DNA of 42,608 bases from an uncultured Bacilli bacterium (GTDB lineage Bacteria > Bacillota_I > Bacilli_A > RF39 > UBA660): NCBI GenBank assembly GCA_934131175.1, contig CAKOZD010000014.1:1-42608 (forward strand), given 5' to 3'. The notes beneath the pieces are model-generated. The model worked only from the letters and a program-made list of their open reading frames with translations. It was not told the DNA's origin and did not search any database. Below are positions 7,662 through 16,517 of this stretch, piece by piece (position 1 is the stretch's first letter; each line of letters begins with the position of its first letter). Made by a program: the position numbers and the translations under genes.

Positions 7662-7717
7662 TTTGCGTCACCAAGAAGTATTTTATACTTTTTTAATTAT
7701 TAGTGCAAGAATTTTTA

Positions 7718-7726
7718 TGTTATAAT
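7718..7726 (+). promoter_or_regulatory. Promoter of ylmH (extended -10)
   Basis: TGTTATAAT is a perfect extended -10 placed 22 nt before the ylmH ATG. No strong -35 is visible 17 nt upstream. AAGGAGA serves as ribosome site. Confidence 0.55.
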
Positions 7727-7747
7727 ACATGTGATTAAGGAGACTTT

Positions 7748-8428
7748 ATGTATTATATAGAAAAGAATTTAACAAGATTAAGACATGGACAATTTACTTT
7801 TTTTCTTGACCCTAAAGAACTAAATGAAGTTAAATCTAAATTAAAAAAAGATGAATATTCTATTTTTTATCCATATAAAGATAGTGAGAAGAATATTATT
7901 TATAATAGAAATATGCCTAATGTTATTCTTTATGAAATTAAATGTAATGTAGAATTAAGACATCAAGATATTTTAGGAAGTATATACTCTTTAAATATTA
8001 GTGGTGAACTATTTGGAGATGTTTTAATAATTGATGGACATTATTATGTATATGTCTTAGATATGATTAGAAATTATTTTGAAACTAACTTTTTAATGGT
8101 GAAGAATGCCAGAATACAACTTATTGAACTACCTATTAGTACTCTTGAAAATTATGAAAGAGATTATGAAAAAATAGAACTTATTGTCTCAAGTAATAGA
8201 ATTGATACTATAGTTAGTTCAATTATTCATACTGGTAGAAGTAATATTAGTGATTTATTAAAGAAAAAAGAAATCATTTTAAATTATGATTTCTTAAAAA
8301 GTACTTCATATAAATTACGTGAAGGGGATACTTTTAGTATTAAAAGAGTTGGTAAATATAAATATAATGGAATTATTAAAAATACTAAAAGCAATAATTT
8401 AATAGTAAGTATCTATAAATATTTATAA
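7748..8428 (+). CDS. ylmH: YlmH-family S4-domain RNA-binding protein
   Basis: The 226-residue protein fits YlmH: an N-terminal alpha/beta region starting with FLDPKELNEVKSKL and IFYPYKDSEKNIIYNR, a middle GDVLIIDGHYYVYVL segment, and a C-terminal S4 domain from about residue 150 (SSNRIDTIVSSIIHTGRSNISDLLKKKEIILNYD, broken up by variable positions). YlmH binds the large ribosomal subunit with peptidyl-tRNA and acts in rescue of stalled translation in Bacillus. In most Firmicutes it sits in the divIVA/ylm cluster near cell-division genes; here it stands alone with its own promoter. The gene converges with the GH25 gene, with 4 nt between stop codons. Confidence 0.85.
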   Translation: MYYIEKNLTRLRHGQFTFFLDPKELNEVKSKLKKDEYSIFYPYKDSEKNIIYNRNMPNVILYEIKCNVELRHQDILGSIYSLNISGELFGDVLIIDGHYYVYVLDMIRNYFETNFLMVKNARIQLIELPISTLENYERDYEKIELIVSSNRIDTIVSSIIHTGRSNISDLLKKKEIILNYDFLKSTSYKLREGDTFSIKRVGKYKYNGIIKNTKSNNLIVSIYKYL

Positions 8429-8441
8429 GTACTTATTTTTT
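8406..8441 (+). terminator. Probable terminator of ylmH
   Basis: TAAGTA (8406-8411) pairs with TACTTA (8430-8435), enclosing an inner AT palindrome, followed by a run of T from 8436. It covers the ylmH stop codon. The stem is AT-rich and moderately convincing. Confidence 0.4.
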
Positions 8442-9656
8442 ATATCTTATATTTATATCAACCTGATTATCTGAAATTCCATCTACTATACCATCATTAC
8501 ATATTTGCCAGACCTTATATTTTCCTTGATAATTAGTCTCATTAGTATAGTGAGCAAGCCAAATTCTAGAATCTAGTTTAAGCCAAATATTTTCTAAATA
8601 ATTTTTTGAACTATAAACCATGCCTTTATAGCCATTTTTTTCAACTTCTTTTACAAAGGCATTAGCAGCGTCTGTTAATTTATAAAAGCTTAAATTATAC
8701 TCTTGAAAATTATCCCAGTTTTCCCAATCAAAAACTATCTCTAAAGATACATTATACTTCTTTATTTTATTCATTATCCATTTAGCTTCTTTTATAGCAT
8801 CTTTCCTACTATTCGCATGAGAATAAAAGTATATCCCAACAGGTATTCCTACTTTATTAAATCCTTCTATATTTTGTTTAAATTTATCATCTAGTACATA
8901 TTCTTTTCCTATTCCATTTCCTCTACCAACTCTTATATAGACAAATTCTACTCCTGCTTTTTTTACTTCTTTAAAATTAATATTTCCTTGCCAATGAGAT
9001 ACATCTATTCCTATTTCAGTATTTTTATTCTTATAATTTTTTACTATATCTGTAAATTTTGTTCCAGAAACTGAAGTTGTACTTGAATTATTAGTTGATT
9101 TATTAGTAGTTGTTGAAGGCTCTTTAACAATAATATTCATATTAAAAGATGACTCATTTTTTGAACTATCTACTCCCTTATAAGTCACTTTATAAGTTCC
9201 TGGAGTATTTACATCATAATCACCTTCAATATAGCATTTAGGATTAGAATCATAATTATCTCCACAAAATAGACTCTTAGAAATATCTGTTGCGTCTCCC
9301 TTAGTAATCCTATAATTTGATATTTTATCAATAATTGGAGGTGTTGTATCAACTATATTAATTGAAATATTATGAGTAAGTGTAATATTATCATCATTTA
9401 TATATTTAAATTTAATTTCCTTCTCACCTAGCTTTGTAGTGTCTATTTTTTCATCTTTAACTAGTTTTCCATTTATTTTTTTTATTATATCTGATAACTT
9501 TATATTACTATAAACTTCTACTGTTGTTGTATTTAATTCGACATATCTTTTTGCAGTATGAATTTTATACTCTTTATAAATAAAAATAATTATTATTAAT
9601 ACTAAAGTAATTCCTAATATTATAAATATTCTTTTTAAAAGCCTCTGTTTTTCCAT
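8433..9656 (-). CDS. Membrane-anchored GH25 lysozyme with Ig-like domain
   Basis: A muramidase cutting the beta-1,4 bond of peptidoglycan, probably displayed outside the membrane. Residues 9-29 form an N-terminal membrane anchor. Two strand-rich Ig-like (HYR/DUF5011-type) regions follow; the second contains DTTPPIIDKISNYRITKGD and ends with TYKVTYKGVDSSKN. A Ser/Thr/Asn-rich linker lies near 180-203. The GH25 domain runs from 216 to the end, with GIDVSHWQG (Asp218) and FDWENWD (Asp310, Glu312) matching the family's acidic catalytic residues. The ribosome site AGGAGGT and an extended -10 (9684-9692) precede it. It neighbours an L,D-transpeptidase, which fits wall turnover, but the two are separately transcribed. 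Confidence 0.93.
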   Translation of the reverse strand: MEKQRLLKRIFIILGITLVLIIIIFIYKEYKIHTAKRYVELNTTTVEVYSNIKLSDIIKKINGKLVKDEKIDTTKLGEKEIKFKYINDDNITLTHNISINIVDTTPPIIDKISNYRITKGDATDISKSLFCGDNYDSNPKCYIEGDYDVNTPGTYKVTYKGVDSSKNESSFNMNIIVKEPSTTTNKSTNNSSTTSVSGTKFTDIVKNYKNKNTEIGIDVSHWQGNINFKEVKKAGVEFVYIRVGRGNGIGKEYVLDDKFKQNIEGFNKVGIPVGIYFYSHANSRKDAIKEAKWIMNKIKKYNVSLEIVFDWENWDNFQEYNLSFYKLTDAANAFVKEVEKNGYKGMVYSSKNYLENIWLKLDSRIWLAHYTNETNYQGKYKVWQICNDGIVDGISDNQVDINIRYKK

Positions 9657-9683
9657 AATACCTCCTAACTATATGTATTTTTT

Positions 9684-9692
9684 ATTATACCA
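9684..9692 (-). promoter_or_regulatory. Promoter of the GH25 gene (extended -10)
   Basis: The minus strand reads TGGTATAAT, an extended -10 box 27 nt upstream of the GH25 ATG. The -35 region is A/T-only and not recognisable. Confidence 0.5.
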
Positions 9693-9751
9693 AATATTTT
9701 TTTATATTTTATTCTATATTTATATTATTAGTAAATTTTTTCTTTATAATG

Positions 9752-9778
9752 AAAAAAAGTCCTAGACTTCTAGAACTT
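9752..9778 (-). terminator. Intrinsic terminator of the L,D-transpeptidase gene
   Basis: On the minus strand AAGTTCTAG, loop AAGT and CTAGGACTT form a 9-bp stem (9757-9778, one G-U pair), followed by T residues (9752-9758). It starts at the stop codon. Confidence 0.8.
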
Positions 9779-10682
9779 ATTTTCTTACTACTACACTAAT
9801 AGATTCAGTAGTTGATTCATATAATTTTTGAGCAGCTTCATGCATCATGTTTACACATCCATGACTTCCATTACCTTGGAATCTTGTTTTTGTATATTCA
9901 CTATTACTTCTCCAAGAAGCATCGTGGAATCCTATTCCTTTACCTAATATAAAAGGCATCCAATAATCAACATGAGCATTATATTTTGTACCATTATCAT
10001 TTGTTCCTTTTAAATATCTATCTTGATCTAAATTATTAGGATTTAAAGTATAGTTTCCGATTGGTGTATCATGATTACCTTGGTTTCCTGTTACAACTCT
10101 TGTTGACCATGATAATTGTCCCTCAGTAAAATAATATAATCTTTGATCACTAATATCTAGCAAAATACAATTTTTTGATAATAAATCTTTTCTAATATAA
10201 CCAGTTGTTTTACCAGCTTTTATTTTGTACCATTCATTACCATCTTCTAATATTCTTACAATTCTTCCACTTTTTACTGTTCCTAATGATTTAGAATTTA
10301 CTGATGGAAGTTGTCTTACATTAGCAACATCTACACTAACAATTCCTTTTTTTATACTTGATTCTTTATACTCTTTAATTGCTCCTTCTAAAGTACCTGT
10401 TAACATACCACAAGTTTCTGGACCAGTAATTCCATCTACTTGAATATTTGCTTGTTGTTGATATTTAACTACACAACTTTTTGTTGCACTTCCATAAGAA
10501 CCATCAACTGCTAAATTACAACCAACTTTTTCATTTAAAAGTGTTTGAAGTGCTTTAACATTCTCACCTGTACTACCATATCTCATAGTAGTTCCACATA
10601 CTAATCCTTCAGCATTTGTATTAATAATTCCTAAAAAAAGAACTACAAAAGAAAGAACAAAAATACGCACAAACTTTTTCAT
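9777..10682 (-). CDS. Secreted L,D-transpeptidase (PG-binding, SH3, YkuD)
   Basis: An exported enzyme that forms 3-3 crosslinks in peptidoglycan or attaches proteins to it. Residues 1-24 are a signal peptide ending near TNAEG. A PG_binding_1 domain follows (about 30-95, GENVKALQTLLNE ... DGSYGSATKSCVVKYQQ ... VDGITGPET). A bacterial SH3 domain is at about 112-165 (VDVANVRQLPSVNSKSLGTV). The YkuD catalytic domain fills 170-299, with the active-site motif at His274-Gly-Cys276-Val-Asn. Length and order are typical. A clean sigma-A-like promoter precedes it (10712-10740). It is divergent from essC. Confidence 0.95.
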   Translation of the reverse strand: MKKFVRIFVLSFVVLFLGIINTNAEGLVCGTTMRYGSTGENVKALQTLLNEKVGCNLAVDGSYGSATKSCVVKYQQQANIQVDGITGPETCGMLTGTLEGAIKEYKESSIKKGIVSVDVANVRQLPSVNSKSLGTVKSGRIVRILEDGNEWYKIKAGKTTGYIRKDLLSKNCILLDISDQRLYYFTEGQLSWSTRVVTGNQGNHDTPIGNYTLNPNNLDQDRYLKGTNDNGTKYNAHVDYWMPFILGKGIGFHDASWRSNSEYTKTRFQGNGSHGCVNMMHEAAQKLYESTTESISVVVRK

Positions 10683-10711
10683 AAATACTATCTCCTTTTT
10701 TTATCAAAGAT

Positions 10712-10740
10712 ATTCTAGTTCGCAATTATCATTTTGTCAA
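10712..10740 (-). promoter_or_regulatory. Consensus promoter of the L,D-transpeptidase gene
   Basis: The minus strand has a perfect TTGACA (10735-10740), a 17-nt spacer and TAGAAT (10712-10717). It is the best -35/-10 pair in the window. Confidence 0.8.
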
Positions 10741-10762
10741 TAACTATTTTATCTTTTTATAA

Positions 10763-10791
10763 TTTAAATATATATGGAAACATGATATACT
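10763..10791 (+). promoter_or_regulatory. Promoter of essC (extended -10)
   Basis: TGATATACT (10783-10791) is an extended -10, with a weak TTTAAA (10763-10768) 17 nt upstream. The combination is the same as at mnmA. The essC ATG lies 34 nt downstream of the box. Confidence 0.5.
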
Positions 10792-10825
10792 ATTATAAGA
10801 TAGTAGGATTGTAGAGGTTGTAGAT

Positions 10826-13800
10826 ATGAAATTATACTTAGTAGATGGTAAAAAAATAAATATGTATTCTTTACCTAAAAAAATAGAAGACTCATTTTTA
10901 ATAAATTATAATACAGATAATAATTTAGAAGAAACAATTAATATAGTTGCTGAGAATGGACAATGGATAATTGAAAGTAATCCAGAAACTTCTTTCTTTT
11001 CTAATGGAAAAGCTATTGTCAAAGACGTTTTAGAAAATAATTCTAGCTTTCAAGTTAAATTTAGTGATATTAATACTATTTTAATGTTATATGTATTTGA
11101 AACACCAATTACTTATAAAGACTATGAATTATCAACATTAACTAATATAACAATTGGTAGAAGTCAAAATTCAACTATTGTTTATGATAATCCATACGTT
11201 AGCCCATCAAATATAGAAATAATAAAACAAAATGGATATTGGACTATTGAAAATAAATATTTGCAGCAGCCTGTTTATATTAATGGATATAGTATCAGTA
11301 AAGCATTCTTAAAAATGGGAGACTCAATATTTTTTAATGGACTTAAGATTATTTGGATGGATACTTTTATTAAAATAAATATACCTAAAGATAAAATTAT
11401 TATTAACTTATCTGAATATAAAAAAGTATCGACATCTGGTAATAAATGTGGCGAAGTTAGTGATACTGAAAAAGCTTCAGTTTTATATAATGATAATCAA
11501 ATATTTTTCCATACACCTAGACTTAAAGAAACAGTAAAAGAAAATGAAATTGAAATACAACTTCCTCCACAAAAAGAAGAAGAAAGCAAAATGCCTTTTA
11601 TGCTACAAATGGGTAGTTCTATTGTTATGGGAGCATCTTCTAGTATTACTGGAGTCATTGCTGTTTTTAATATTGCTCAAGGTAAAGCAACAGTTCTTTC
11701 TTCAATTACAGAATTAAGTTTATGTGCAAGTATGCTTTTAGGATGTATTTTATTTCCAATTTTAATTGATAAATACCAAAAGAAAGAAAAAAGAAAAAAA
11801 GAATTAAAAAGAGAAAAGAAATATCAAGAATATTTAGACAATAAAGTAAATGATATAAATAAATTAATGGAAAAAGAAAAAGAAATACGTTTTAAAAACA
11901 ATTTAAGTATAAAAGAATTACAAGATGTTTTAGTAAAACGTTCTAATAAAATATGGGACCGTGAAATTACAGACCCTGACTTTTTAACATTAAGATTAGG
12001 TGTTGGTAATATTAAACCAAGTATTTATATTAAAGCTCCTAAAGAGGAATTTTCTTTAGAAGATGATGATTTAAGAACAAAGGCATTTGAAGTTATAAAT
12101 AAAAAACTAGTACTTGAAAATGTTCCAATAACTGTTTCTTTAATTGAAGATAAAATTCTTCCTATAATTATTAAACAAGATTATCCATATAAACAACAAT
12201 ATATAGATGCTTTAATATTACAATTAATAACATATTATAGTGGACTTGATTTAAAAATTGCAGTTATTACTACAGAAGATAATAAAAAGAACTGGGAATA
12301 TTTAAAATATTTACCTCATTGTAGTAGTAATGACCAAGAAAATCATTTCTTTGCCTGTAATGAAGATGAAATTAAACAACTTGTTACTGACTTAGAAAAG
12401 ATTCGAATTGAAAGAGTTAATTTTAAAAATAGTAATAATCAAGAATCTAAAAAGAATGAAAAAGAAGAAATATCTAAATTAAAAGAAAGATACAAAGAGT
12501 TTGATGAATACTATTTAATTATTACTGATAATTTTATTTCTGCTAAAAAATATGATTTTATACATAATATAATTGAAAGTGATGCAAATTATGGATTTTC
12601 TGTTTTAATGATTGAAGAAACTATGAAAAACGTTCCAAGTAAATGTAATCACTTTGTAGATATTAATGAAACTGTATGTGGTGTGTTCAGTAAAGATTTG
12701 GAAGATGAGAATCAAAATACTTTTATTCCTGAGATTCAACCAGATAATAATAATGCTGACTATGCTCACATTCTTGCAAATATACCAGTAATTGGTTCTA
12801 ATACTTCTAATAGTCTTCCTTCTAGTTTGAACTTCTTAGAAATGTATAAAGTTGGTAAAATTGAACAATTAAATATTGTTAATAGATGGGTAAATAATGA
12901 CCCTACTCAATCTCTACATACTCCTTTAGGTGTTAGAACAGATGGAAAATTATTTGAAATTGATTTACATGAAAAAGCACATGGTCCACATGGATTAATT
13001 GCTGGAGCAACAGGTTCTGGTAAGTCTGAATTTATTATTACGTTTATACTTTCTATGGCTATTAATTATCACCCATACGAAGTATCATTTGTTCTTATTG
13101 ACTACAAAGGTGGGGGTCTTGCTGGAGCATTTGAAAATAAAGAAACTGGTATAAGATTACCTCATCTTGCTGGTACTATTACAAATCTTGATGAGTCTGA
13201 AATGAATAGAACTTTAGTATCAATAAAAAGTGAATTAAAAAGACGTCAAAGAATGTTTAATGAAGCAAGAGATGCTTTAAATGAAAGTACAGTAGACATT
13301 TATAAATATCAAAAATTCTTTAGAGAAGGAAAAGTTAAAGAACCTATTTCTCACCTATTTATAATTTCAGATGAGTTTGCTGAGTTAAAGTCTCAACAAC
13401 CTGATTTTATGGAAGAATTAGTATCAACTGCTCGTATTGGTCGTTCTTTAGGAGTCCACTTAATTCTTGCTACTCAAAAACCAAGTGGTGTTGTAGATGA
13501 TCAAATTTGGTCAAATGCTAGATTCAAAATATGTTTAAAAGTACAAACTGCAGAAGACAGTATGGAATTATTAAAAAGAGACGACGCTGCATCTATAAAA
13601 GAAACTGGTAGATTTTATTTACAAGTTGGATTTAATGAATTATTTGAAATTGGCCAATCTGCTTGGTCAGGTGCTAAGTATATTCCAACTGATAGAATAT
13701 TAAAGTCATACGAAGATGATATAAGTATTGTTGATGATAATGGAAATGTTATTAAAAAAATAAACAACTCAGTTAAGAAAGAGAATCAAGTAGATATGGG

Positions 13801-15433
13801 AGAGCAACTTACTAATATTGTTAAGACTCTATATGATATTTCTATTAGAGATAATATAAAATCTCAATCGTTATGGTTACCAAGCCTAAATCCTGTAATG
13901 TATATTAATAATTTGATAAAAAAATATAATTACAATCAAGAAAAATATATTATTGAACCAATTATTGGAGAATACGATATTCCAGAAAATCAATTTCAAG
14001 ATAAACTTACTATTAATTTAAATAATTGTGGTAATGTAGTTATTTATGGTAATGCAGGTTCTGGTAAAGAAAATTTACTTGAAACACTAATTTACTCTAC
14101 ATGTATTTATCATTCTACTGATGAAGTTAATTTCTACATATTAGATTTTGGAGCTGAAGTTTTAAGTGTTTTTGATAAAATGCCTCAAGTTGGTGATATT
14201 GCAACTGTTCTTGAAAAAGATAAATTAATTAGTCACTTTGCTAATATTGAACGTGAAATTAATAAAAGAAAAGAATTATTTAAAGAGTTCGGTGGAAGTT
14301 ATGAAAGTTATCTTAATCAAAGTGAAACTAAATTACCTTTAATTGTTATTATTCTTAACAATTATGATAGTTTCGTAGAAAATTATAGTGATCTTGATGA
14401 TATTTTAACTCATCAATTAAGAGATTGTGCAAAATATGGAATTGTATTTATAACTACTTCTGTTGCAACTAATTCTATGAGAGCCTCAGTTCAGGCACTT
14501 TACAATACAAAAATGATGATGCAAGTAAATGATGCATTTGATTATTCTTATATATTAGATGCCCAAAATCATTTAGCACCAGCTAAACATTTCGGTAGAG
14601 GTTTAATTAAATTAGATAATGGTACTTATGAATTTCAAACTGCCTATATTTATGAAAAAGATAAAATCAATGAAGTTGTTAAGCAAACTGCAAATAAACT
14701 TGTTGAAATTGGTATGAAAAAAGCAAGTAAAATTCCAAATATACCAAAAACAGTCATTTATGAAACAATGTTAAAGTATATTAGTGAATTGGATAAAGTA
14801 CCTGTTGGATTTAATGTTAAAAATGGTAGTATTTCTTATATGAATATATTAAGTAGACGTATAAGTATAATTACTGGAAAACAAGTTAATGCCGAACCAA
14901 CTTTCCTATTAGAACTCGTAAAAATAATTAATTCTATTCCAAGTGCTAAACTTAGAATCATTGATTTAGCAGATAATATGAGTGGTGCTGAATGTAGTGA
15001 GATTTATACTGATGGATTTACAGATTCTATTAATGGAATTTTAACAGCTGAGGCAGAAACAAAACAAAAGGTCATATATATAATTACTGGTATTGGTTAT
15101 ATTTATGATAGGGTTCTTGATGAAGGAATAGAAAAATTATTTGAAATATTTAACGATAATAGTAAACTTTTAAATACACACTTTATATTAAGTGATAATA
15201 TGTCTTCTTTTAGAAAGCTAGAACAAGAAGAATGGTATAAAAATATGGATAAAACATCTGGTATTTGGCTAGGTCAAAATATAGATGGACAATCTATAAT
15301 CAATATTTCTAATTTAAAAAATTATGATGCTAATGAACAAGTTAATGGATTAGGATATAATATTATTAATGGAAATTATGAAGTAATTAGAAGTATTGGT
15401 ACTGTTGCTGAGGAAGAAGGTGACGCATATTAA
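10826..15433 (+). CDS. essC: Type VII secretion ATPase EssC/YukB
   Basis: The membrane motor and coupling protein of T7SSb, which recognises WXG100-type substrates. Two FHA-like domains occupy the N-terminus (the second with ITIGRS near 107-112 and the following N/V/S positions). Two membrane helices lie near 264-286 and 298-318 with a basic stretch after them. Three FtsK/SpoIIIE-like ATPase domains follow. Domain 1 has a full Walker A GATGSGKS (about 727-734) and Walker B-like IISDEFAEL (about 846-854). Domain 2 has GNAGSGKEN (about 1075), where the Ser/Thr after Lys is Glu, and its Walker B ends IILNNYD, lacking the acid. Domain 3 has only a remnant (ITGKQ, about 1349). At 1535 residues it is full length. 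It overlaps the yukD-like gene. Confidence 0.96.
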   Translation: MKLYLVDGKKINMYSLPKKIEDSFLINYNTDNNLEETINIVAENGQWIIESNPETSFFSNGKAIVKDVLENNSSFQVKFSDINTILMLYVFETPITYKDYELSTLTNITIGRSQNSTIVYDNPYVSPSNIEIIKQNGYWTIENKYLQQPVYINGYSISKAFLKMGDSIFFNGLKIIWMDTFIKINIPKDKIIINLSEYKKVSTSGNKCGEVSDTEKASVLYNDNQIFFHTPRLKETVKENEIEIQLPPQKEEESKMPFMLQMGSSIVMGASSSITGVIAVFNIAQGKATVLSSITELSLCASMLLGCILFPILIDKYQKKEKRKKELKREKKYQEYLDNKVNDINKLMEKEKEIRFKNNLSIKELQDVLVKRSNKIWDREITDPDFLTLRLGVGNIKPSIYIKAPKEEFSLEDDDLRTKAFEVINKKLVLENVPITVSLIEDKILPIIIKQDYPYKQQYIDALILQLITYYSGLDLKIAVITTEDNKKNWEYLKYLPHCSSNDQENHFFACNEDEIKQLVTDLEKIRIERVNFKNSNNQESKKNEKEEISKLKERYKEFDEYYLIITDNFISAKKYDFIHNIIESDANYGFSVLMIEETMKNVPSKCNHFVDINETVCGVFSKDLEDENQNTFIPEIQPDNNNADYAHILANIPVIGSNTSNSLPSSLNFLEMYKVGKIEQLNIVNRWVNNDPTQSLHTPLGVRTDGKLFEIDLHEKAHGPHGLIAGATGSGKSEFIITFILSMAINYHPYEVSFVLIDYKGGGLAGAFENKETGIRLPHLAGTITNLDESEMNRTLVSIKSELKRRQRMFNEARDALNESTVDIYKYQKFFREGKVKEPISHLFIISDEFAELKSQQPDFMEELVSTARIGRSLGVHLILATQKPSGVVDDQIWSNARFKICLKVQTAEDSMELLKRDDAASIKETGRFYLQVGFNELFEIGQSAWSGAKYIPTDRILKSYEDDISIVDDNGNVIKKINNSVKKENQVDMGEQLTNIVKTLYDISIRDNIKSQSLWLPSLNPVMYINNLIKKYNYNQEKYIIEPIIGEYDIPENQFQDKLTINLNNCGNVVIYGNAGSGKENLLETLIYSTCIYHSTDEVNFYILDFGAEVLSVFDKMPQVGDIATVLEKDKLISHFANIEREINKRKELFKEFGGSYESYLNQSETKLPLIVIILNNYDSFVENYSDLDDILTHQLRDCAKYGIVFITTSVATNSMRASVQALYNTKMMMQVNDAFDYSYILDAQNHLAPAKHFGRGLIKLDNGTYEFQTAYIYEKDKINEVVKQTANKLVEIGMKKASKIPNIPKTVIYETMLKYISELDKVPVGFNVKNGSISYMNILSRRISIITGKQVNAEPTFLLELVKIINSIPSAKLRIIDLADNMSGAECSEIYTDGFTDSINGILTAEAETKQKVIYIITGIGYIYDRVLDEGIEKLFEIFNDNSKLLNTHFILSDNMSSFRKLEQEEWYKNMDKTSGIWLGQNIDGQSIINISNLKNYDANEQVNGLGYNIINGNYEVIRSIGTVAEEEGDAY

Positions 15434-15686
15434 AAATAAAGTTTTTGTTAAATTACTAGTTCCTGAAATAGACAAAAGTTATGATATATATTTGCCTATT
15501 AATAAAAAGATTGGTAACATTATTAATTTATTAAATCAAGCCATTTCTGAATTAACTTTAGGAGAAATTGAATTATCGAATGAAAATAGTTTATTTAATG
15601 CTGTTACTAAGGAAAAATATTCTCCTGATGTATTACTCCTTAATACTAATATCAGAAATGGTACTACTTTAATTTTAGTTGATTAA
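15420..15686 (+). CDS. YukD/EsaB-like ubiquitin-fold protein
   Basis: A small T7SSb accessory protein with a ubiquitin-like fold, needed for secretion in several Firmicutes. The sequence shows the expected pattern: VKLLVPEIDKSYDIYLPIN (first hairpin), IGNIINLLNQAI (helix), a middle region, and a final NGTTLILVD strand. The best start is the GTG at 15420, with AGGA at 15411-15414 and a 14-nt overlap with the end of essC, giving 88 residues; the ATG at 15396 would add an unlikely MVLLLRKK. It is translationally coupled to essC and ends before a strong terminator. Confidence 0.8.
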   Translation: MTHIKNKVFVKLLVPEIDKSYDIYLPINKKIGNIINLLNQAISELTLGEIELSNENSLFNAVTKEKYSPDVLLLNTNIRNGTTLILVD

Positions 15687-15697
15687 AAATAAACAAT

Positions 15698-15733
15698 AAA
15701 AGACATTTAGAAAAATATCTAAATGTCTTTTTT
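15698..15733. terminator. Bidirectional terminator between the two arms of the T7SS island
   Basis: AAAAGACATTTAG (15698-15710) and CTAAATGTCTTTT (15719-15731) form a perfect 13-bp stem with an 8-nt loop, flanked by T-runs on each strand. It serves essC-yukD on the plus strand and the secretion-substrate genes on the minus strand. Confidence 0.85.
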
Positions 15734-15756
15734 ATTAATAAATTAAATGGTTTAAA

Positions 15757-16086
15757 TTAGCTTTTTTTCATCATATTACTTACATTAGAAGTAATTGATG
15801 TTCCTGCAGTAGCATCATTCTTTGCATAAATACTTGATTGTTCTTTCATTCTGTCTCTATATACTTTTACTAAATTAACTATATCTTGGTCTAATCTTGT
15901 TTCAATTGAATTCATACCTTTTACAATAGCATTATATGAATTAGAACCCTTTGCATAAACTTGTGCAACTGTTGTACTTACTGAAAAATTAGTAGCTTTA
16001 ACTTTCTTTTCATATGCATCCATTGCACCTACAATTTTTGAAATTGCAGCTGTATTTAAACCTAAAAAATTATTTGTACTTGCCAT
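15757..16086 (-). CDS. Small helical T7SS-associated protein (WXG100-like, no WxG)
   Basis: The product is 109 residues from the ATG at 16086 (MASTNN), which has GTGGGTG upstream; a start at 16098 would add MGVE. It has two helical halves around YAKGSNSYNAIVKGM, a lysine-rich C-terminus and no signal peptide, which fits a helical-hairpin substrate of T7SS. No WxG is visible at the turn. It follows a true WXG100 gene by 16 nt, so the two may form a heterodimer in the EsxA/EsxB manner. This is inferred from size, context and helical pattern. Confidence 0.65.
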   Translation of the reverse strand: MASTNNFLGLNTAAISKIVGAMDAYEKKVKATNFSVSTTVAQVYAKGSNSYNAIVKGMNSIETRLDQDIVNLVKVYRDRMKEQSSIYAKNDATAGTSITSNVSNMMKKS

Positions 16087-16102
16087 TTCTACACCCACTC
16101 TC

Positions 16103-16399
16103 TTATCTTACATTCTTTGCTTGGAAAGCCTTAAAGTCTCTTAAATCTTGATCAATAACTTTTTGAAGTTCTGAACTTTTAGTTTTAATATATGTTTGTT
16201 CATTACTTATTGCTTTTGCTAAATCATTTAAAAAATCATTTGCATCTGCACCAGTCCAATTTTCTCTAATTGTTTTTACTAATGTTGTATATTCACTTCC
16301 TGTAAGAGCATTTAATTTTTTTGAACATGCTCCTTGAATTTGTGCTTTTAATGTGCTTAATCCTTTTTCACTACGACCATATGTTACTGTTGTAGCCAT
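16103..16399 (-). CDS. WXG100 family (EsxA-like) secretion substrate
   Basis: The 98-residue protein is an all-helical hairpin with the WxG motif W48-T-G at the turn (RENWTGADANDF), matching the position and size of ESAT-6/EsxA proteins secreted by the EssC machinery. It has no signal peptide. A classic YxxxD/E tail signal is not visible; the C-terminus reads LRDFKAFQAK. The ribosome site GGAGGTG and an extended -10 (16455-16463) precede it. It heads a two-gene unit ending at the bidirectional terminator opposite yukD. Confidence 0.9.
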   Translation of the reverse strand: MATTVTYGRSEKGLSTLKAQIQGACSKKLNALTGSEYTTLVKTIRENWTGADANDFLNDLAKAISNEQTYIKTKSSELQKVIDQDLRDFKAFQAKNVR

Positions 16400-16454
16400 T
16401 TTTACACCTCCATAGATTCTTTCTTTATATAGAATACTCCTATCCTATGATTTA

Positions 16455-16463
16455 ATTATAGCA
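16455..16463 (-). promoter_or_regulatory. Promoter of the WXG100 pair (extended -10)
   Basis: The minus strand reads TGCTATAAT, a perfect extended -10, 56 nt before the ATG. The -35 position falls in the stem of the upstream terminator (16472-16500) and is not recognisable. Confidence 0.55.
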
Positions 16464-16471
16464 TAATAATA

Positions 16472-16500
16472 AAAAAGATAGTTAATAAATCTATCTTTTT
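16472..16500 (-). terminator. Terminator of the HerA-like gene
   Basis: AAAAAGATAG (16472-16481) and CTATCTTTTT (16491-16500) form a 10-bp stem with a 9-nt loop and T residues after it on the minus strand. It separates the HerA-like gene from the WXG100 pair. Confidence 0.7.
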
Positions 16501-16517
16501 ACATATATTTACATTAA

